Position numbers and translations under genes: made by a program. The notes under the pieces are model-generated. The model ran no database searches and had not been told where the DNA came from. It was given only the letters and a program-made list of their open reading frames with translations. DNA of 64,000 bases from Dermacentor variabilis (Eukaryota > Arthropoda > Arachnida > Ixodida > Ixodidae): positions 56,052,255 through 56,116,254 of the forward strand of contig NC_134576.1 of the NCBI RefSeq assembly GCF_050947875.1, read 5' to 3'. Position 1 is the first letter of the stretch, and every line of letters starts with the position of its first letter. Below, piece by piece: positions 10,254-21,656 of this stretch.

Positions 10254-13200
10254 TCACAGCGGCATCCTCTGAAGAGAGGACCCGCTACGAACAGGTGGGG
10301 CTAAGACATGCAGGACAACATCTTTCAGGAAACTTAGGACTGCGTTGGTGTCAAATAAAAGTTCTGGGCCGAGTAGCATTACGGGATGTAGGGGGATGTG
10401 CTGCCGGTATGCTAGGGAAAAATGTTTCCTTCTTTCAGATTCGGCTGCCCGACACTCCAGGAGGACGTGGAGGACGGTCAGCCTCTCCCCGCATCTACCG
10501 CAGGTTGGAGGATTATTTTCAGTGAGTAAGAAGTTATGCGTGCCAAATGTGTGTCCTATTCTGAGGCGACAGTATAGGACATCTGTTCGCCGCGATTTTG
10601 TTACGGAGGGCCAAGAACCTAACTGTGGCTTTATCACGTGCAGTTTGTTATTTGCTTCTGCGTCCCACATACGTTGCCAGTGGTTTCGCAGTTTTCTTCT
10701 TAAGAAAGGCTTCAGGTCTGTGACAGGGACCGAAGCAGTAGGACTAACTGCATGCAATGAAACTGATGTGGCCATCTGGTCCGCTAGAACGTTTCCCTCG
10801 ATGCCCCTATGTCCAGGCACCCAGCATATAATCACATGTTGGTTAGATATATATGCGTTACACAGTACGGAGTAGAGTTCATTAATTACCGGATTTTTGT
10901 GGTTACAGAAAGACATCAAGGCCTTCACAACACTAAGGGAGTCCGTATATATAACCGATTTCTGGAGTTTTGATTTATTTATATGCTTTACGACCGACAG
11001 CAGTGCGTAAGCCTCAGCCGTGAAGATACTAGTTTCCGGATGCAGTACATCGGTTTCCGAGAAGGATGGACCAACGGCTGCATAGGACACCCCGTCGTGT
11101 GACTTCGATGCGTCTGTGTAGAACTCCGTGCAGGAGTATTTGTGCTGGAGTTCCCGGAAATGCATTTGGATTTCAATCTCTGGAGCGTGTTTTGTAACTT
11201 GCATGAAAGATATATCGCATTGTATCTGCTGCCACTCCCAAGGAGGTAGCAGCTTGGCTGGATGCATCAGGCGAAGCTCGAGGAGTGGAAGATGCATTTC
11301 ATGACTAAGCTCCCTCACACGCAGCGAGAAAGGCTGTCTTTCGGAGGGATGATTGTGAAAGAGTGTAGCATATGCCATCTCGTTAACGGTATTATAATAC
11401 GGATGTTGAGGATTAGAGTGGACTTTCAAAAAATATGTTTGGCTGATGTATGTTCTCTGGATATGAAGTGACCACTCATTCGATTCTGCATATAAACTTT
11501 GTATGGGACTCGTTCTGAAAGCTCCTGTGGCTAAACGGATACCTAGATGCTGAACAGGGTCTAGCATGTTTAGCGCACTCGGGGCGGCAGAATGATAGAT
11601 CGCGGCGCCATAATCTAATCGTGAACGAATCAGGCTCTTATATCAATTAATTAAGCACTTCCTGTCACTACCCCCCGAAGTATGGGATAGAAGTTTCATT
11701 AGGTTCATTGTTTTCAGACATTTTTCTTTAAGACAGTTAATGTGGGCGACGAAAGTGAGTCTGTAGTCTAGTATAACACATAGAAATTTGTGCTCTTTGT
11801 TTACGGGTATTTGTTGTCCACATAGTTCTAAGCAGGGATCTGGGATCATTCCTCTCTTTCTTGTAAAAAGAACGCAGGAGCTTTTGTTAGGATTGATCTT
11901 AAATCCATTCTTGTCTGCCCACATTGAGATTTTGTTCAGGCCATGCTGTACCCGTCTCTCGCAGATTGCGAGGTTACAAGATTTGAAAGCTATTTGTATG
12001 TCGTCCACGTAGACAGAATAAAAGATTGCCGGTGGTAATGAAGCGCGAAGCGTGTTCATCTTCACGATGAAGAGTTTGCAGCTGAGCACGCCTCCTAGGG
12101 GTACACCCGCTTCTTGCATAAAAGGACGTGAAAGTACATTGCCGACTTTTACCCGGAAGGTACGACTGGACAGATAGCTTTCTATTAGGTTAAGCATATT
12201 ACCATGGATGCCCATTTCTAACAAGTCTCTTAGCATTCCGTAAGGCCACGCTGTATCATACGCCTTTTCCATATCGAGAAATATCGATAGGAAGAACTGT
12301 TTATGTATAAATGGGTCCCGGATATTTCCTTCAACACGTACGAGATGATCGGTTGTGGAGCGCCCTTCTCGGAAGCCGCACTGATAAGGATGAAGCATTT
12401 TGCTCTGTTCAAGGAAATAAATGAGTCCCCGATTTATCATCTTTTCAAACGCCTTACAAATGCAACTTGTGAGGGCTATCGGGCGGTAACTTGCCACTGA
12501 GGGAGGGTCTCTGCCTTGTTTCAAAACAGGGACCACAATGGCTTCCTTCCATGCGGTTGGAAGGTACCCTGCATCCCAGATGGTGTTGAAAAGTGTGAGT
12601 AGCGTAACTTGCGTATCATTGTGTAAGTTTTTGAGCATTTCATACATGATTCTATCAGGTCCTGGTGCGGAGCTCTTGCATGCGCTCAGGGCAGCTCTCA
12701 AGTCGGCAATACTAAAAGGAAGGTTGTAAGGCTCATTCTCTCGACATTTTCTTGTTAATGGCTTACGTTCTTCTATTTGTTTATATTTCAGGAAGGATTG
12801 CGAATAATGATTTGAACTTGATACGCTCTCAAAGTGCTCCCCAAGTGAGCCTGCCTAATCTTGCAGTGTACCGCCCTGTGTATTTTCCAGCGGGAGTGAA
12901 TATGTTTGTCGCCCTCCAATTCTATTTACCCGGTTCCAGACTTTGGCCTCATCTGTAAACGAGTTAATACTCGATAAATACTTCTGCCAGCTTTCTCTTC
13001 TGGCCTGTCGGCGGGTTCTCCTACCTTGGGACTTTACTTTTTAAAGTTGACAAGATTTTCTGCAGTGGGCGAAGCGCGTAGCAACCCCCACGCTTTGTTC
13101 TGATTCCTACGTGCGATTCTGCATTCATCGTTCCACCACGGGACATACCGTTTGCATGCCGAGCCACTTACTTCACGTATGCATTTAGATGCGGCATCTA

Positions 13201-14002
13201 TTATGAAGGCTGTGAAGTACTCCACAGCAGCATCGATTTCTAAAGAAGACATGTCATCCTATGATATACTAGTTAAGTTTCGGAATTTCTCCCAATCTGC
13301 TGTGTCAATCTTCCACATAGGAGCCTGTGGTGGATATTCGTTTTCTTTAAGTGTTCTTAATAGTATGGAGAAGTGGTCACTTCCGTAAGGATTGTTCGTA
13401 ACTCCCCATTCGACTTCAGGCAGTATGGACGGGGAAACCATGCTCAGATCAATTGAAGAAAAGGTATTGTTTGCAAGACAGTAATAAGTGGGTTTCATCT
13501 TATTCAGAAGGCACGCACCAGAAGAAAAAAGGAACTGTTCAACAAGACGACCTCGCGCATCTATACAGGAGTCGCCCCACAGGGAGCTGTGCGCATTGAA
13601 ATCGCCAAGAACAACATAAGGTTCTGGCAATTGATCTATAAAGGATTGGAATTCATGTTTCGTCAATTTGTAGTGTGGCGGTACATAAAGCGAGCAAATG
13701 GTGACGAGCTTATTTAGAAGAACGGCTATAGCCACCGCTGCTTCAAGGGGCGTTTGTAGCTGTAAACGCTGACAGGAAATACTTTTATGAATAAAAACGG
13801 CAACACCGCCTGATGATACGGCAGCATCATCGCGATCTTTGCGGAACTTGACATAAGGTCGGAGAAAGTTTGTGTGTTGTCGTTTTAAGTGTGTTTCCTG
13901 TAGACACAGCACTTTCAGATTCTGTTTTTGGATAAGCTCTTGCAAGTCATCAAGGTTCCTAAGAAGACCTCTAACGTTCTATTGAATAATTAGTGTATCC
14001 AT
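10254..14002 (-). pseudogene. I-clade LINE ORF2: endonuclease, reverse transcriptase, RNase H (broken)
   Basis: ATG at 14002 begins MDTLIIQ, then stop TAG at 13981-13979 where relatives have Trp. The endonuclease frame (13945-13259) has CLQETHLK, VLGDFNAHSSLWG and GSDHF. It ends at another TAG within a conserved S-W-D-D context, again a Trp codon. A frameshift lies near 13031. The RT frame (12701-11643) has YRPIALTS, a fingers block LDMEKAYDTAW, GVPLGGVLS and the catalytic YVDD. It stops at a TGA near 11643, just before YKSLIRSRLDYGA. The last frame (11567-10254) has RNase H (YTDASKS, TAEAYALL, YTDSLSVVKAL, WVPGHRGIEGN) and a terminal CGRCGERLTVLHVLLEC finger. Domain order and spacing are complete; at least three nonsense changes and one shift make it a pseudogene. 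Confidence 0.9.
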
Positions 14003-14046
14003 ATTGAAAGTAAATAAGTGCTGTGTATGGAAACGGAGGTGACGCC

Positions 14047-15333
14047 TCAGGTTACAGAGCTCTTTCGAGGCCTTGTAACGGGGGTTCTGTCCTTTCTGGA
14101 GCGCTCGAGGGTGCCTCGCCGCTCCTTAGGCGTTTGGTGCGCCTTGAGGACAGGTGTAGTGTCCATTGCCTCTTGTGAGGCGCCGGACACGTGCTCTTGC
14201 GAGCGAGAAGTTACAAGAGAGAGTCCTGCCTTGGAGGGCAAGACCCCTGCGTCCACCAGTCCGGAGGTCGATGGGGCACCCTGCAGGATTTGGCTGTGCC
14301 GGCTGTTGCCAGCGCTGGAAGGGGCCGGGGAGGTTGGGACAGCTTCGGCTGCGCCCACCTTCGGGGTCGATGGTCCCTTCTGCTCGGTTGGCGGAGCAGC
14401 GCTAGCTGCAACCACTGTGGGGGCAGACGGCGTAACTGCCGACTCACTGCTTGTGGGTCGGACAGCCGCCGGAGGCGATTGTGACGCTGCCCCCTGACGC
14501 GTCACATCGGCAAAGGTTTTCTTGGGCAGGTATGAAACCCGCCTGCGTGCCTCTTTGAACAATATGTTTTCCTTAACTTTGATTGTGACTATTTCTTTTT
14601 CGTTTTTCCATGATGCAGAGGACCGCGAGTACGCGGCGTGTTCCCCATCACAAGTCACGCAGTGTGGAGCATTCTCGCAATTGTCAGATGGGTGTTCTTG
14701 GGCACTACACTTTGCGCAAGTCTGGTGACCTCGGCAGTTCTGTGAACTGTGGCCAAATCTTTGACACTTAAAGCATCGGAGAGGATTGGGGATGTACGGT
14801 CTGACTCGGATCTTTATGTAGCCAGCCTCAATGGTCTCAGGTAGCATACTTGATGCAAAAGCTAGAATTAATTGTTTTGTTTCAATATTCTTGCCATCGC
14901 GCCTTATGTTTATTCTCTTGACATTGGTCACATTTTGATCGCTCCAGCCCTCCAGTAGTTCGGCTTCAGTCAGTTCCATGAGGTCGGCATTGGAAACGAC
15001 TCCGCGGGTGATGTTCATTGTGCGGTGCGGTGTGACCGTCACTGGAAGACACCCGAATGATACTAGATTAGAGAGTTTCTCGTACTGTGTTTTATCACGC
15101 AGTTCTAAGAGGAGGTCGCCACTTGCCAACTTAGAGACTTTATAACCTGGGTCAAAAGCTTCACTAAGTGCCTTTGCAACAAGAAAAGGTGAGATGATTC
15201 TCGCTGCCTTTTCTTTTTTCTCTGAATGTACAACATGAAATCTTGGGAAATTGTCATTGTTTCGGCCAAAAACTTCTTCGGTGCCCCCTCGTTTATGAAG
15301 GCGACCAGGAAGTGTTGGAAAAGAACTTGCCAT
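14047..15333 (-). CDS. I-clade LINE ORF1, gag-like nucleic-acid-binding protein
   Basis: Open for 428 codons from ATG at 15333 (MASSFPTLPGRLHKRGG); the same frame is open upstream only through a GTG, so the ATG is preferred. The middle (residues about 200-260) has retroviral-type zinc knuckles: CFKCQRFGHSSQNC and CAKCSAQEHPSDNC are both C-x2-C-x4-H-x4-C. A third, CVTCDGEHAAYSRS, has lost its last Cys. The C-terminal 130 residues are low-complexity, rich in Ala, Pro, Ser and Thr, ending in a basic RKDRTPVTRPRKSS. In I elements this protein binds LINE RNA to form the RNP. It ends 45 nt before the ORF2 ATG, the usual arrangement. Unlike ORF2, this frame has no stops. Confidence 0.85.
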   Translation of the reverse strand: MASSFPTLPGRLHKRGGTEEVFGRNNDNFPRFHVVHSEKKEKAARIISPFLVAKALSEAFDPGYKVSKLASGDLLLELRDKTQYEKLSNLVSFGCLPVTVTPHRTMNITRGVVSNADLMELTEAELLEGWSDQNVTNVKRINIRRDGKNIETKQLILAFASSMLPETIEAGYIKIRVRPYIPNPLRCFKCQRFGHSSQNCRGHQTCAKCSAQEHPSDNCENAPHCVTCDGEHAAYSRSSASWKNEKEIVTIKVKENILFKEARRRVSYLPKKTFADVTRQGAASQSPPAAVRPTSSESAVTPSAPTVVAASAAPPTEQKGPSTPKVGAAEAVPTSPAPSSAGNSRHSQILQGAPSTSGLVDAGVLPSKAGLSLVTSRSQEHVSGASQEAMDTTPVLKAHQTPKERRGTLERSRKDRTPVTRPRKSSVT

Positions 15334-15855
15334 AGATATATGTGAAAATTCGGCAGCGCCGCCAGCCACCCACCATGGAGCCCAACAAGGGGACACTGCA
15401 GGACCGTGAAAAGACGGCCTGCATGCGCCAGCTGTACGACACTACTATAACCAAATCTGTTATAACCAAGGTTGGCTATCCCACACAAGGTTAACCCTTG
15501 CCGCCGAGGAGAATGAAGTAAATGGAAGAGAGAAGGAGACAGGAAAGGACTAAAATTGGGAGGGAAAGACGAAGGCTGCAGGAAGAGAGAGGAAAAGGCG
15601 ACTGCCGATTTCCCCTGGGTGGATCAGTCCGGGGGTGCCGTCTATGCGAAGCAGAGGACAAAGGGGTGTGTTGCCTCCACCGGGGGGCCTTAAAGGTCCA
15701 AACACCCAGCATCAGCTCAACCTCCAGGATCCCTCTTTCCCCAGACACGGCTAAGCCGCGCATGGCTACACGCGGGAGGGTCCAACCCTCGTGTGCTCGG
15801 GTACGTGGTGTCGCAACACACCAAACGCCTGCTGACGCAGAAGCCCCTGCGGGGA
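15334..15855 (-). promoter_or_regulatory. 5' UTR / internal promoter region of the I-clade LINE
   Basis: From the 5' target duplication to ORF1 there are about 520 nt without a coding frame, including a pyrimidine-rich tract on the minus strand (about 15510-15590). LINEs of this clade carry their promoter in this region; no specific element was identified. Confidence 0.45.
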
Positions 15856-15885
15856 CACGCCCACTCACGTCGCTTCACTGAAACG

Positions 15886-16290
15886 CGCCTCGAGTTGAGT
15901 TGAGTGGAGTTGTTGTAGGCTACTGGTGGGATTAGCCTTGCAGTTGCTGCCGGCAATTGCTCCACCGTAGCGACACTTAAAATAAACAATCAGACACAGA
16001 CGTCCCAATCACAAATGGTCATTCCCCAGTTCACCATGTGGAAGCCAAATCCGTGTCCTCTAGGTAATTTAACAGAAGGCGAGAGACCTCCTTCCTACAC
16101 AATGGGTTCCCGCGCGGGAAAACAATGTCCTGAAGAGAGCTGTGAGGAAGTCCTGTGTTCTTGAGGGACCCGAATAACACCCTCCTTTCCGCGTTATACA
16201 CAATACAGCACATTAGGTAATGTTCTATGTCACCGCACACACCACACGTTGAACATAATGGTGATAACGCCAGGCACGTCAATTCACTCA
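15886..16290 (-). mobile_element. 3' end of another non-LTR retrotransposon
   Basis: The minus frame 16282-16031 encodes the C-terminal finger of an RNase H-type LINE ORF2 (CSTCGVCGDIEHYLMCC, then FPRGN and RLLLNYLEDTDLASTW). The following 3' UTR ends with repeated CAACT units (about 15886-15915). It is truncated on its 5' side. The full-length I element inserted about 20 bp from its 3' end. Confidence 0.75.
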
Positions 16291-16839
16291 GACCTCAGGC
16301 CTATTCACACTCAGACACGTGTTGAATAAGTCCGAGTTGGGCGACCTATGTTTATGAGCCGCATTTTTTTTGATCACACAGTTCAGGATTGCCACGTTGA
16401 AAATGATTCATTTATATATGCCTGTAACTTCAGTTTAATTTTAAACACTCCACAGCACAGTGCCTCCCAGGCTTTCTTTCTTGGCACGTTGTTTTGGGCG
16501 GTGTTTCCCGTATTGAAGCCATACCAGCAAGCCCAAGTTCGCATTCTCTTAGAGTTTATAATTTCTATGGTTTCATTTGATCTGCCGCATAAGTGTTTTA
16601 TGTGGCCTTAAACTGACATGCTATGCGAAACATTGTCTCCCTTCACCTAATTATTTAAGGGAAGGGAGTTGAGTGAATCACCTAACGGTCCAATAATTAG
16701 TTTTTATCTTAGTTTTTAGAAGGTTTTTTGTAGCTTGACATACGGCATGACTGTACTTCACGCACGGCAGACATGCATGTGATTTCATTTCCGCCCAACC
16801 GATTAAACACGTGCGCGCATCGCATTCCTCCTTTAACCC
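16291..16839. other. Unassigned AT-rich DNA
   Basis: Only short frames without recognisable domains; nothing else seen. Confidence 0.4.
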
Positions 16840-17095
16840 TTTTGCTTTATGACTGCATCGCAAGGGTAACCGCATTTGTCTGTTAAAACCAACCCCTACT
16901 GGAACCGACCTGAATTTCTTATAGCAGCGAACATTGCTTCAATGTCCTTGTCGGTACGTGCGGCACTAAAGCGTACCTTGATTCATTCATTCTCCGCACC
17001 AGCAGCCAATGGAACTGTTTTTCTCCTCCATCAGAGATACTGCCCTCTTCAAAAATCTGCTCTTTTGCTGTTTGAATGTGCAAGCAGAGCCCTTT
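16840..17095 (+). repeat. Left arm of a diverged outer inverted repeat
   Basis: Matches the reverse complement of about 23345-23580. The best block is 21 nt, identical in both arms, containing CACTAAAGCGTACCTTGATT, preceded in both by TCCTTGTCGG. Flanking stretches align with mismatches and gaps. Both arms hold a similar short frame (for example ALKRTLI followed by PAPAA or SAPAA). Confidence 0.6.
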
Positions 17096-17947
17096 AATAT
17101 AATGACTGCGGTATAATCTGTACGAACTAATTATGTCGATGATTATTATTATAAGGACGATGATGTTGACTTCTTTCAAAAATGGCAACTGTCCACCCAT
17201 ACAAAAATGGTTCCTTACTTTCTTTAGAACTTTTATCAACATCCTATCAACTTTAGTAACATCCTATTGACTTTTACTTTTTAGTAACGTTTGTCAAAAG
17301 AAAGTTACTAGAAAGTTAAGACACACTATCTTAACTTTTTAGAAACACGATTCAATAGGAAGTCAATAAAAATAATTATGTTCTTAAAGTACATAACCCA
17401 AGTTACAAAACATGCATGAATATTATTCAATAAGGTTATAATTATTCAGTGAACATGGCTGGTGCAAGACAGTCTTGTTTCATGGACAGGTGTAAATTTC
17501 CACAATTTTCAATCAACTTTCTAGTAACACTGGTTACTAGAAAGTTGTTAAAAATGATTTAGTGAAAAATGAACATATAACAGCATCTGAACTATAAATA
17601 AATATGCAAAGACTGGCTGCTTTTTAAAAAAAAAAATGTTTTTTTTGCACAGTAACTGTTTTCCTAATTTTTAATCAACTTCCTAGTAACAGATGATAGT
17701 AGAATGTTCATAGAAAAAAATTGCTTCTAATACCGGACGCTAAGAGGAAATATGGTCTCACCAATTCAAGATGAGGGCACGTATTCTTGAAAACACGACC
17801 GCTAGTGCCATGGGAAGCGTGTATATGAGCGGTGATCATGAATTTGTGCTCAGTAGGTGTCAAAGAAGCCCGTAGGCCATGCACCATAGCACTAGATGGA
17901 GCTGCACGGACGGCGCGCTGATCGGCTCGTGTTCGCCAACTAAAGCG

Positions 17948-18838
17948 GGAGACACACGGTCCGATTCGGTGTCCGATCCGGCATCCGACGCGCCGAAACT
18001 GCAGCCCGAATCGAGGTGTTTTGCCGTGCCGAAGCGCCGGATCGGACGTCCGGCGTGCGACAAACCGGGCAGATTTTCATCGTCCGACGTGTCCGACAAC
18101 TGCACCGTCGTCTGGCCGCAGCCAATGGCAGCGCGGCTGGCATGTGACGTTCTCTGACGTTCCCTCCACGGAGGCGGTGCTGGCTGGCCGGTTTCTCGCA
18201 GTTATTCTTTTTTCTTGCCTGCTGCAGTTTGTTTCTGACATGAAATAGTTACCAGTTCAGTAAAATTATCTCGAACGTGTGCCTGTTATGCAAACCAGCG
18301 CCTTGTACACTAGCACTAAGCTACTGGTGAGATCGGGAGCCGCGACGCGAGGGCATTTCGCGAGCAGACATCACACACCGACCATCTGAGCGAGGCCGCT
18401 CGCTTCGCTTGCACGTTTGCCCTTTGCAACGACTGCGTCAAGTAAACCAATTGTATTTAATTACGGCCGACCTAAGTGTACAGTGTTAATTGTTTTGGCA
18501 AAAATAAGCACTCTTCGACGAGCTCGGGCTGGATCGCAAGCGCCGTCGGCTGCAACGTCCGCCTAGCTATGCCTACCGGCCCTATCGCTGGCTTTAGCGG
18601 AGCAGTCAGTGGACAACGCGCCGTCGTGAAGTGTTCTGTCACTCACAGGGGCATAATTTTATCGACAGCGTTCGCGTAAAGCGAAGCAGTGTTGTGCAGA
18701 GTTGTTTATATCGCGTTTCTCGACGTGGATATGAACTCAAGCTGGGGAGCTGGATGTGGGCGGAGCTTACGCGCCGCTCATGCCGTAGCATGCAGCGCCG
18801 CACGTCGGATCGGACACCGCATCGTACCGCGTGTGTCT
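17948..18838. mobile_element. TIR element (non-autonomous candidate)
   Basis: The left end AGACACACGGTCCGATTCGG and the reverse complement of the right end AGACACACGCGGTACGATGC align with small gaps. Both continue into an identical GTGTCCGATCC, giving inverted ends of about 32 bp. The roughly 890-bp interior has no transposase frame. GC content is higher than the surroundings. Confidence 0.55.
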
Positions 18839-20290
18839 GTATAGCTCGCTCATGGTTCGGCTGAAGTCCCCGTATATTCTTTATAAATAAGGAAGCCTAC
18901 CTAGGCACTGTAAACCCAACGATTGGGGCCTAATGCCTCTCCGCCTCCCACTACGGCTTCCTTTGAGTGACAAAGTCTGATCTCGAAGGCCGTGCTTTTG
19001 CTACCTGCATGCACCTGAAGCAATTACGAATCTTGAAGGCAACATCCGCTTAGTTTTTATTATATATATACATTTCCTTAAACTTCGTATCACAAAGTAC
19101 AAAGTACACACTTTTGGAACAAACAAATATATTAAAGGACTCTATCAAATGTTATTAGGAAAAAAACACGCAATTTTTTCATTTAAGATACATTTTTCTA
19201 AAAAACCGCAGAGTGGCGCTACTGCAGTATCTGTTTGGTCGACACACCACGTTGGTTGTAGTGAATGCTCCTTGCAGTATGGTGGTATTTGAATTATATT
19301 TTAGAAGTGCCTAGACAAAACGTGCTCCTTGTCGTGTGCAGTAACCATCCCAAACCCTCCGGACTCGTGTAACGCCATTAGTTCGCCGTGTGTTTCGAGC
19401 GATCCACCAGTGTCGTCAGTGAGTGCCCTAGTACAGCGCCCGTCCGAGCTGCCTTTGTTCTGCCGAGCTGCCTGCCCGCGCTCTCGTGAAAAGTCTGGTA
19501 CTGGGGCTTCGAATTGTAGTGTTTGAAAGACTGTTGAAGGTTGTGCTTTTGTGGAGCTGGAGTTCATCGGAAGTTCTACAGTGCCTGCGCCAGAGAAACG
19601 TCGGTGCCTCTGTACCTGTTAGACGAAGGAGCGTTTGCCAAGTCTTGAAAGGTAAGCAAGTTTGGCGCTTGCGCGCATTCTTGAAGCTTATGATTTACGT
19701 AATGAGCGTTGTGTAACTAGCTAGAGCAAAGCGCTTTCCTATCGTATGTTAGCCATGTTGCTGTGCACATTTAGCAAGCAATTTCACGAAAGCTTCCTCT
19801 GATGTTACAGCGTACTTGCATTCTGCTACCCGCCTTGATTGCTATGCCTGAATGGGCACACAATTATGAAAACACATTGAAAGTTGGTGTTCTTTCGGTA
19901 GTTTCCTGGCAAGAAGTTATTCGCTATATAGGCATTCCCGCAAGTACAGTACATGTGTAATGTATGCGTCGATGTATCATGTGCTTCGCGCGTTCACACA
20001 CGATTGCTATGTTTGACGCTTAAGCAGATAGAAACTTGTATGAAGATTTTTGTATGTATATAGTTCGGTTTCGAGGTCCGCGTCGCGAGAACCTGTGTGT
20101 ATTGTTTATGTTCTTCAGTGTCTTCGCGTATTTGTCTTCTATGTTACAGAGCGGATATAGGCCGATATTACAATAACGAGGTGCATTTTTAATCTAGACA
20201 TTTCAATCAGACGCCGGCCTTTAAGAAAGACAGACCAACCAAATCTTAATAACGAGATGCCAGCTCTTGCAATCGTAGGTTACGGCAGTA

Positions 20291-20475
20291 CGTAATAATT
20301 TAAAGACTGCGATTTTGTAGCGATACTTACCCCTCGATTCTATATCACTCTTCTTGCCCACCGCTAACGGCCGGCAGCTGCAGTACGTAGCACGGGCCGG
20401 GGCGTCGGTCAGCCCACTAACGAATAGCGAAAAGGAATAGCATCGCTACAAAATCGCGGTCTTTAAATTATTACG
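20291..20475. mobile_element. 185-bp MITE with 34-bp TIRs
   Basis: Left TIR 20291-20324 and right TIR 20442-20475 are reverse complements over 34 bp with one mismatch. They contain GATTTTGTAGCGAT on the left and ATCGCTACAAAATC on the right. The GC-rich centre (CGGCCGGCAGCTGCAG, about 20369-20384) is itself palindromic. No coding capacity. Confidence 0.8.
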
Positions 20476-21449
20476 CAAATTTTGTGCACAATGAGATGTT
20501 ATAAACACACCTTGCATGTACATGAAAAAAAGGTTTACAACAGAGATGACATATATGCATGGGCACATATATGTGGCAATAAAATACTCGAGCGTCTTTC
20601 TGCCTACAGAAAAAGAAGTTATGTCTCCTCGAGGGCATGGCGGCTTGTACTAATGAACCTCTAAGGGAAGGTTTTCTCTAATACCTATTTTTGATATCTA
20701 AATGCTTATGTGGCATGTACAAACTGCTTGCATCAATTTCTCATTGGGATGAGCTGTCTAAAATTTAATTTTCAGTAATAATTGCAATAATTAACTCATT
20801 TCACCTGTCTTCTAATGACTAAAGTTCTATGCTTCTACCTTGACAAACCTTTTGTGAAATTAGTTTGATGAGGCCCAATATACAGGGCTTTCTAAATTGA
20901 AGGTATCAGTACCTATTAAAGACTATGCTAACTATGAAAATGCTGCTTGTGTATGTGGTTTATTCACTCTGTCAGACAAAATCTTTACACCCAAGTGCAG
21001 TCAGTAAATTGAAAACTGCATCTCTGCAAGGGGAAGTCAGAATTGTATTTGAAGACAATTGCATCTTGTTTGATAGTTCTCGAGCACTTGTGCATCACTA
21101 ATCGAGCACAGCTTGGCCCAATACTCGATGAGGCTTGAAGCTTTCAATGTCTGCTAAGCACTAAAACAGCACCAGATCTCACTCTGTGTCAAGGGGTGGC
21201 ACACATTTGCTTAGTTCTAGGCAGATGCATGTCTTTCTTTCGCATTGAAGTTCCCAATACTTTCTAGTCTTACGTAAAAGTACACAGCTCAGTACAATGC
21301 ATGTATGGTATACGTAAGGCTGCTTTGTTCTTTAAACCGAATCAACGAGAAGCAGCGACTTCCGTTTTTGCAAACCTTACCCTACTTCCTAACCATTCCT
21401 TGATCAAACGTGTATAAAATGAATCTGTGGTTGTTGTATTCTTTCACAG

Positions 21450-21656
21450 GTAAACATCGGTGACGGTGTATACGTTGAAAAGGGCATGCTGAAGAGGCTG
21501 TGCCTGGATGCTAACAACTCAGGCTTTCACTTCGTGGAGGACCTCCTTAAGGCTCCTTTTTCAATAGAAGACGTTGAAGGGAGGTCCTTTTTTGGGCGGC
21601 TGTCAAATGCCTTCCACAGAAGGATCCGTTGGATTCCAAGAAGGTCAACACCATAG
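21450..21656 (+). CDS. BEN-domain-like terminal exon
   Basis: A splice acceptor (TTCTTTCACAG, ending at 21449) opens a 68-codon frame that stops at TAG 21654-21656. The peptide begins VNIGDGVYVEKGMLKRL and continues with FVEDLLKAPFSIEDVEGRS and FFGRLSN. This is the pattern of the C-terminal half of a BEN domain: an IGxGVYV strand, a helix, F-V-x-x-L-L-x-x-x-F and then a Gly. BEN domains bind DNA or chromatin partners. No upstream exon with matching phase was found; the donor-like site at about 19650 follows frames that do not join in phase. It may be a host gene end or part of the surrounding transposon-like unit. Confidence 0.5.
   Translation, partial: VNIGDGVYVEKGMLKRLCLDANNSGFHFVEDLLKAPFSIEDVEGRSFFGRLSNAFHRRIRWIPRRSTP

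Larger units (their letters stand above)
9667..15855 (-). mobile_element. Full-length I-clade LINE with target-site duplication
   Basis: Bounded by the 12-bp direct repeat CACGCCCACTCA at 9655-9666 and 15856-15867, so both ends are defined. On the minus strand the order is: 5' UTR (15855 to 15334), ORF1 gag-like protein with CCHC fingers (15333-14047), ORF2 with APE endonuclease, RT and RNase H (14002-10254), then a 3' UTR ending AATAAA plus CATT repeats (about 9667-9690). ORF1 followed by an ORF2 with RNase H is the I-clade plan. Removing the SINE at 9717-9952 leaves about 5.95 kb, a normal full length. ORF2 carries several stops and a frameshift, so the copy is inactive. Confidence 0.9.

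Noticed and set aside
14018..14497. 159-codon plus-strand frame
   Set aside because: Antisense of the Pro/Ala-rich C-terminus of the I-element ORF1; no independent motif or start context.
19486..19716. Upstream exon of the BEN-like gene
   Set aside because: A donor-like AAAGGTAAGC exists at about 19648, but no open frame joins the BEN exon in phase.
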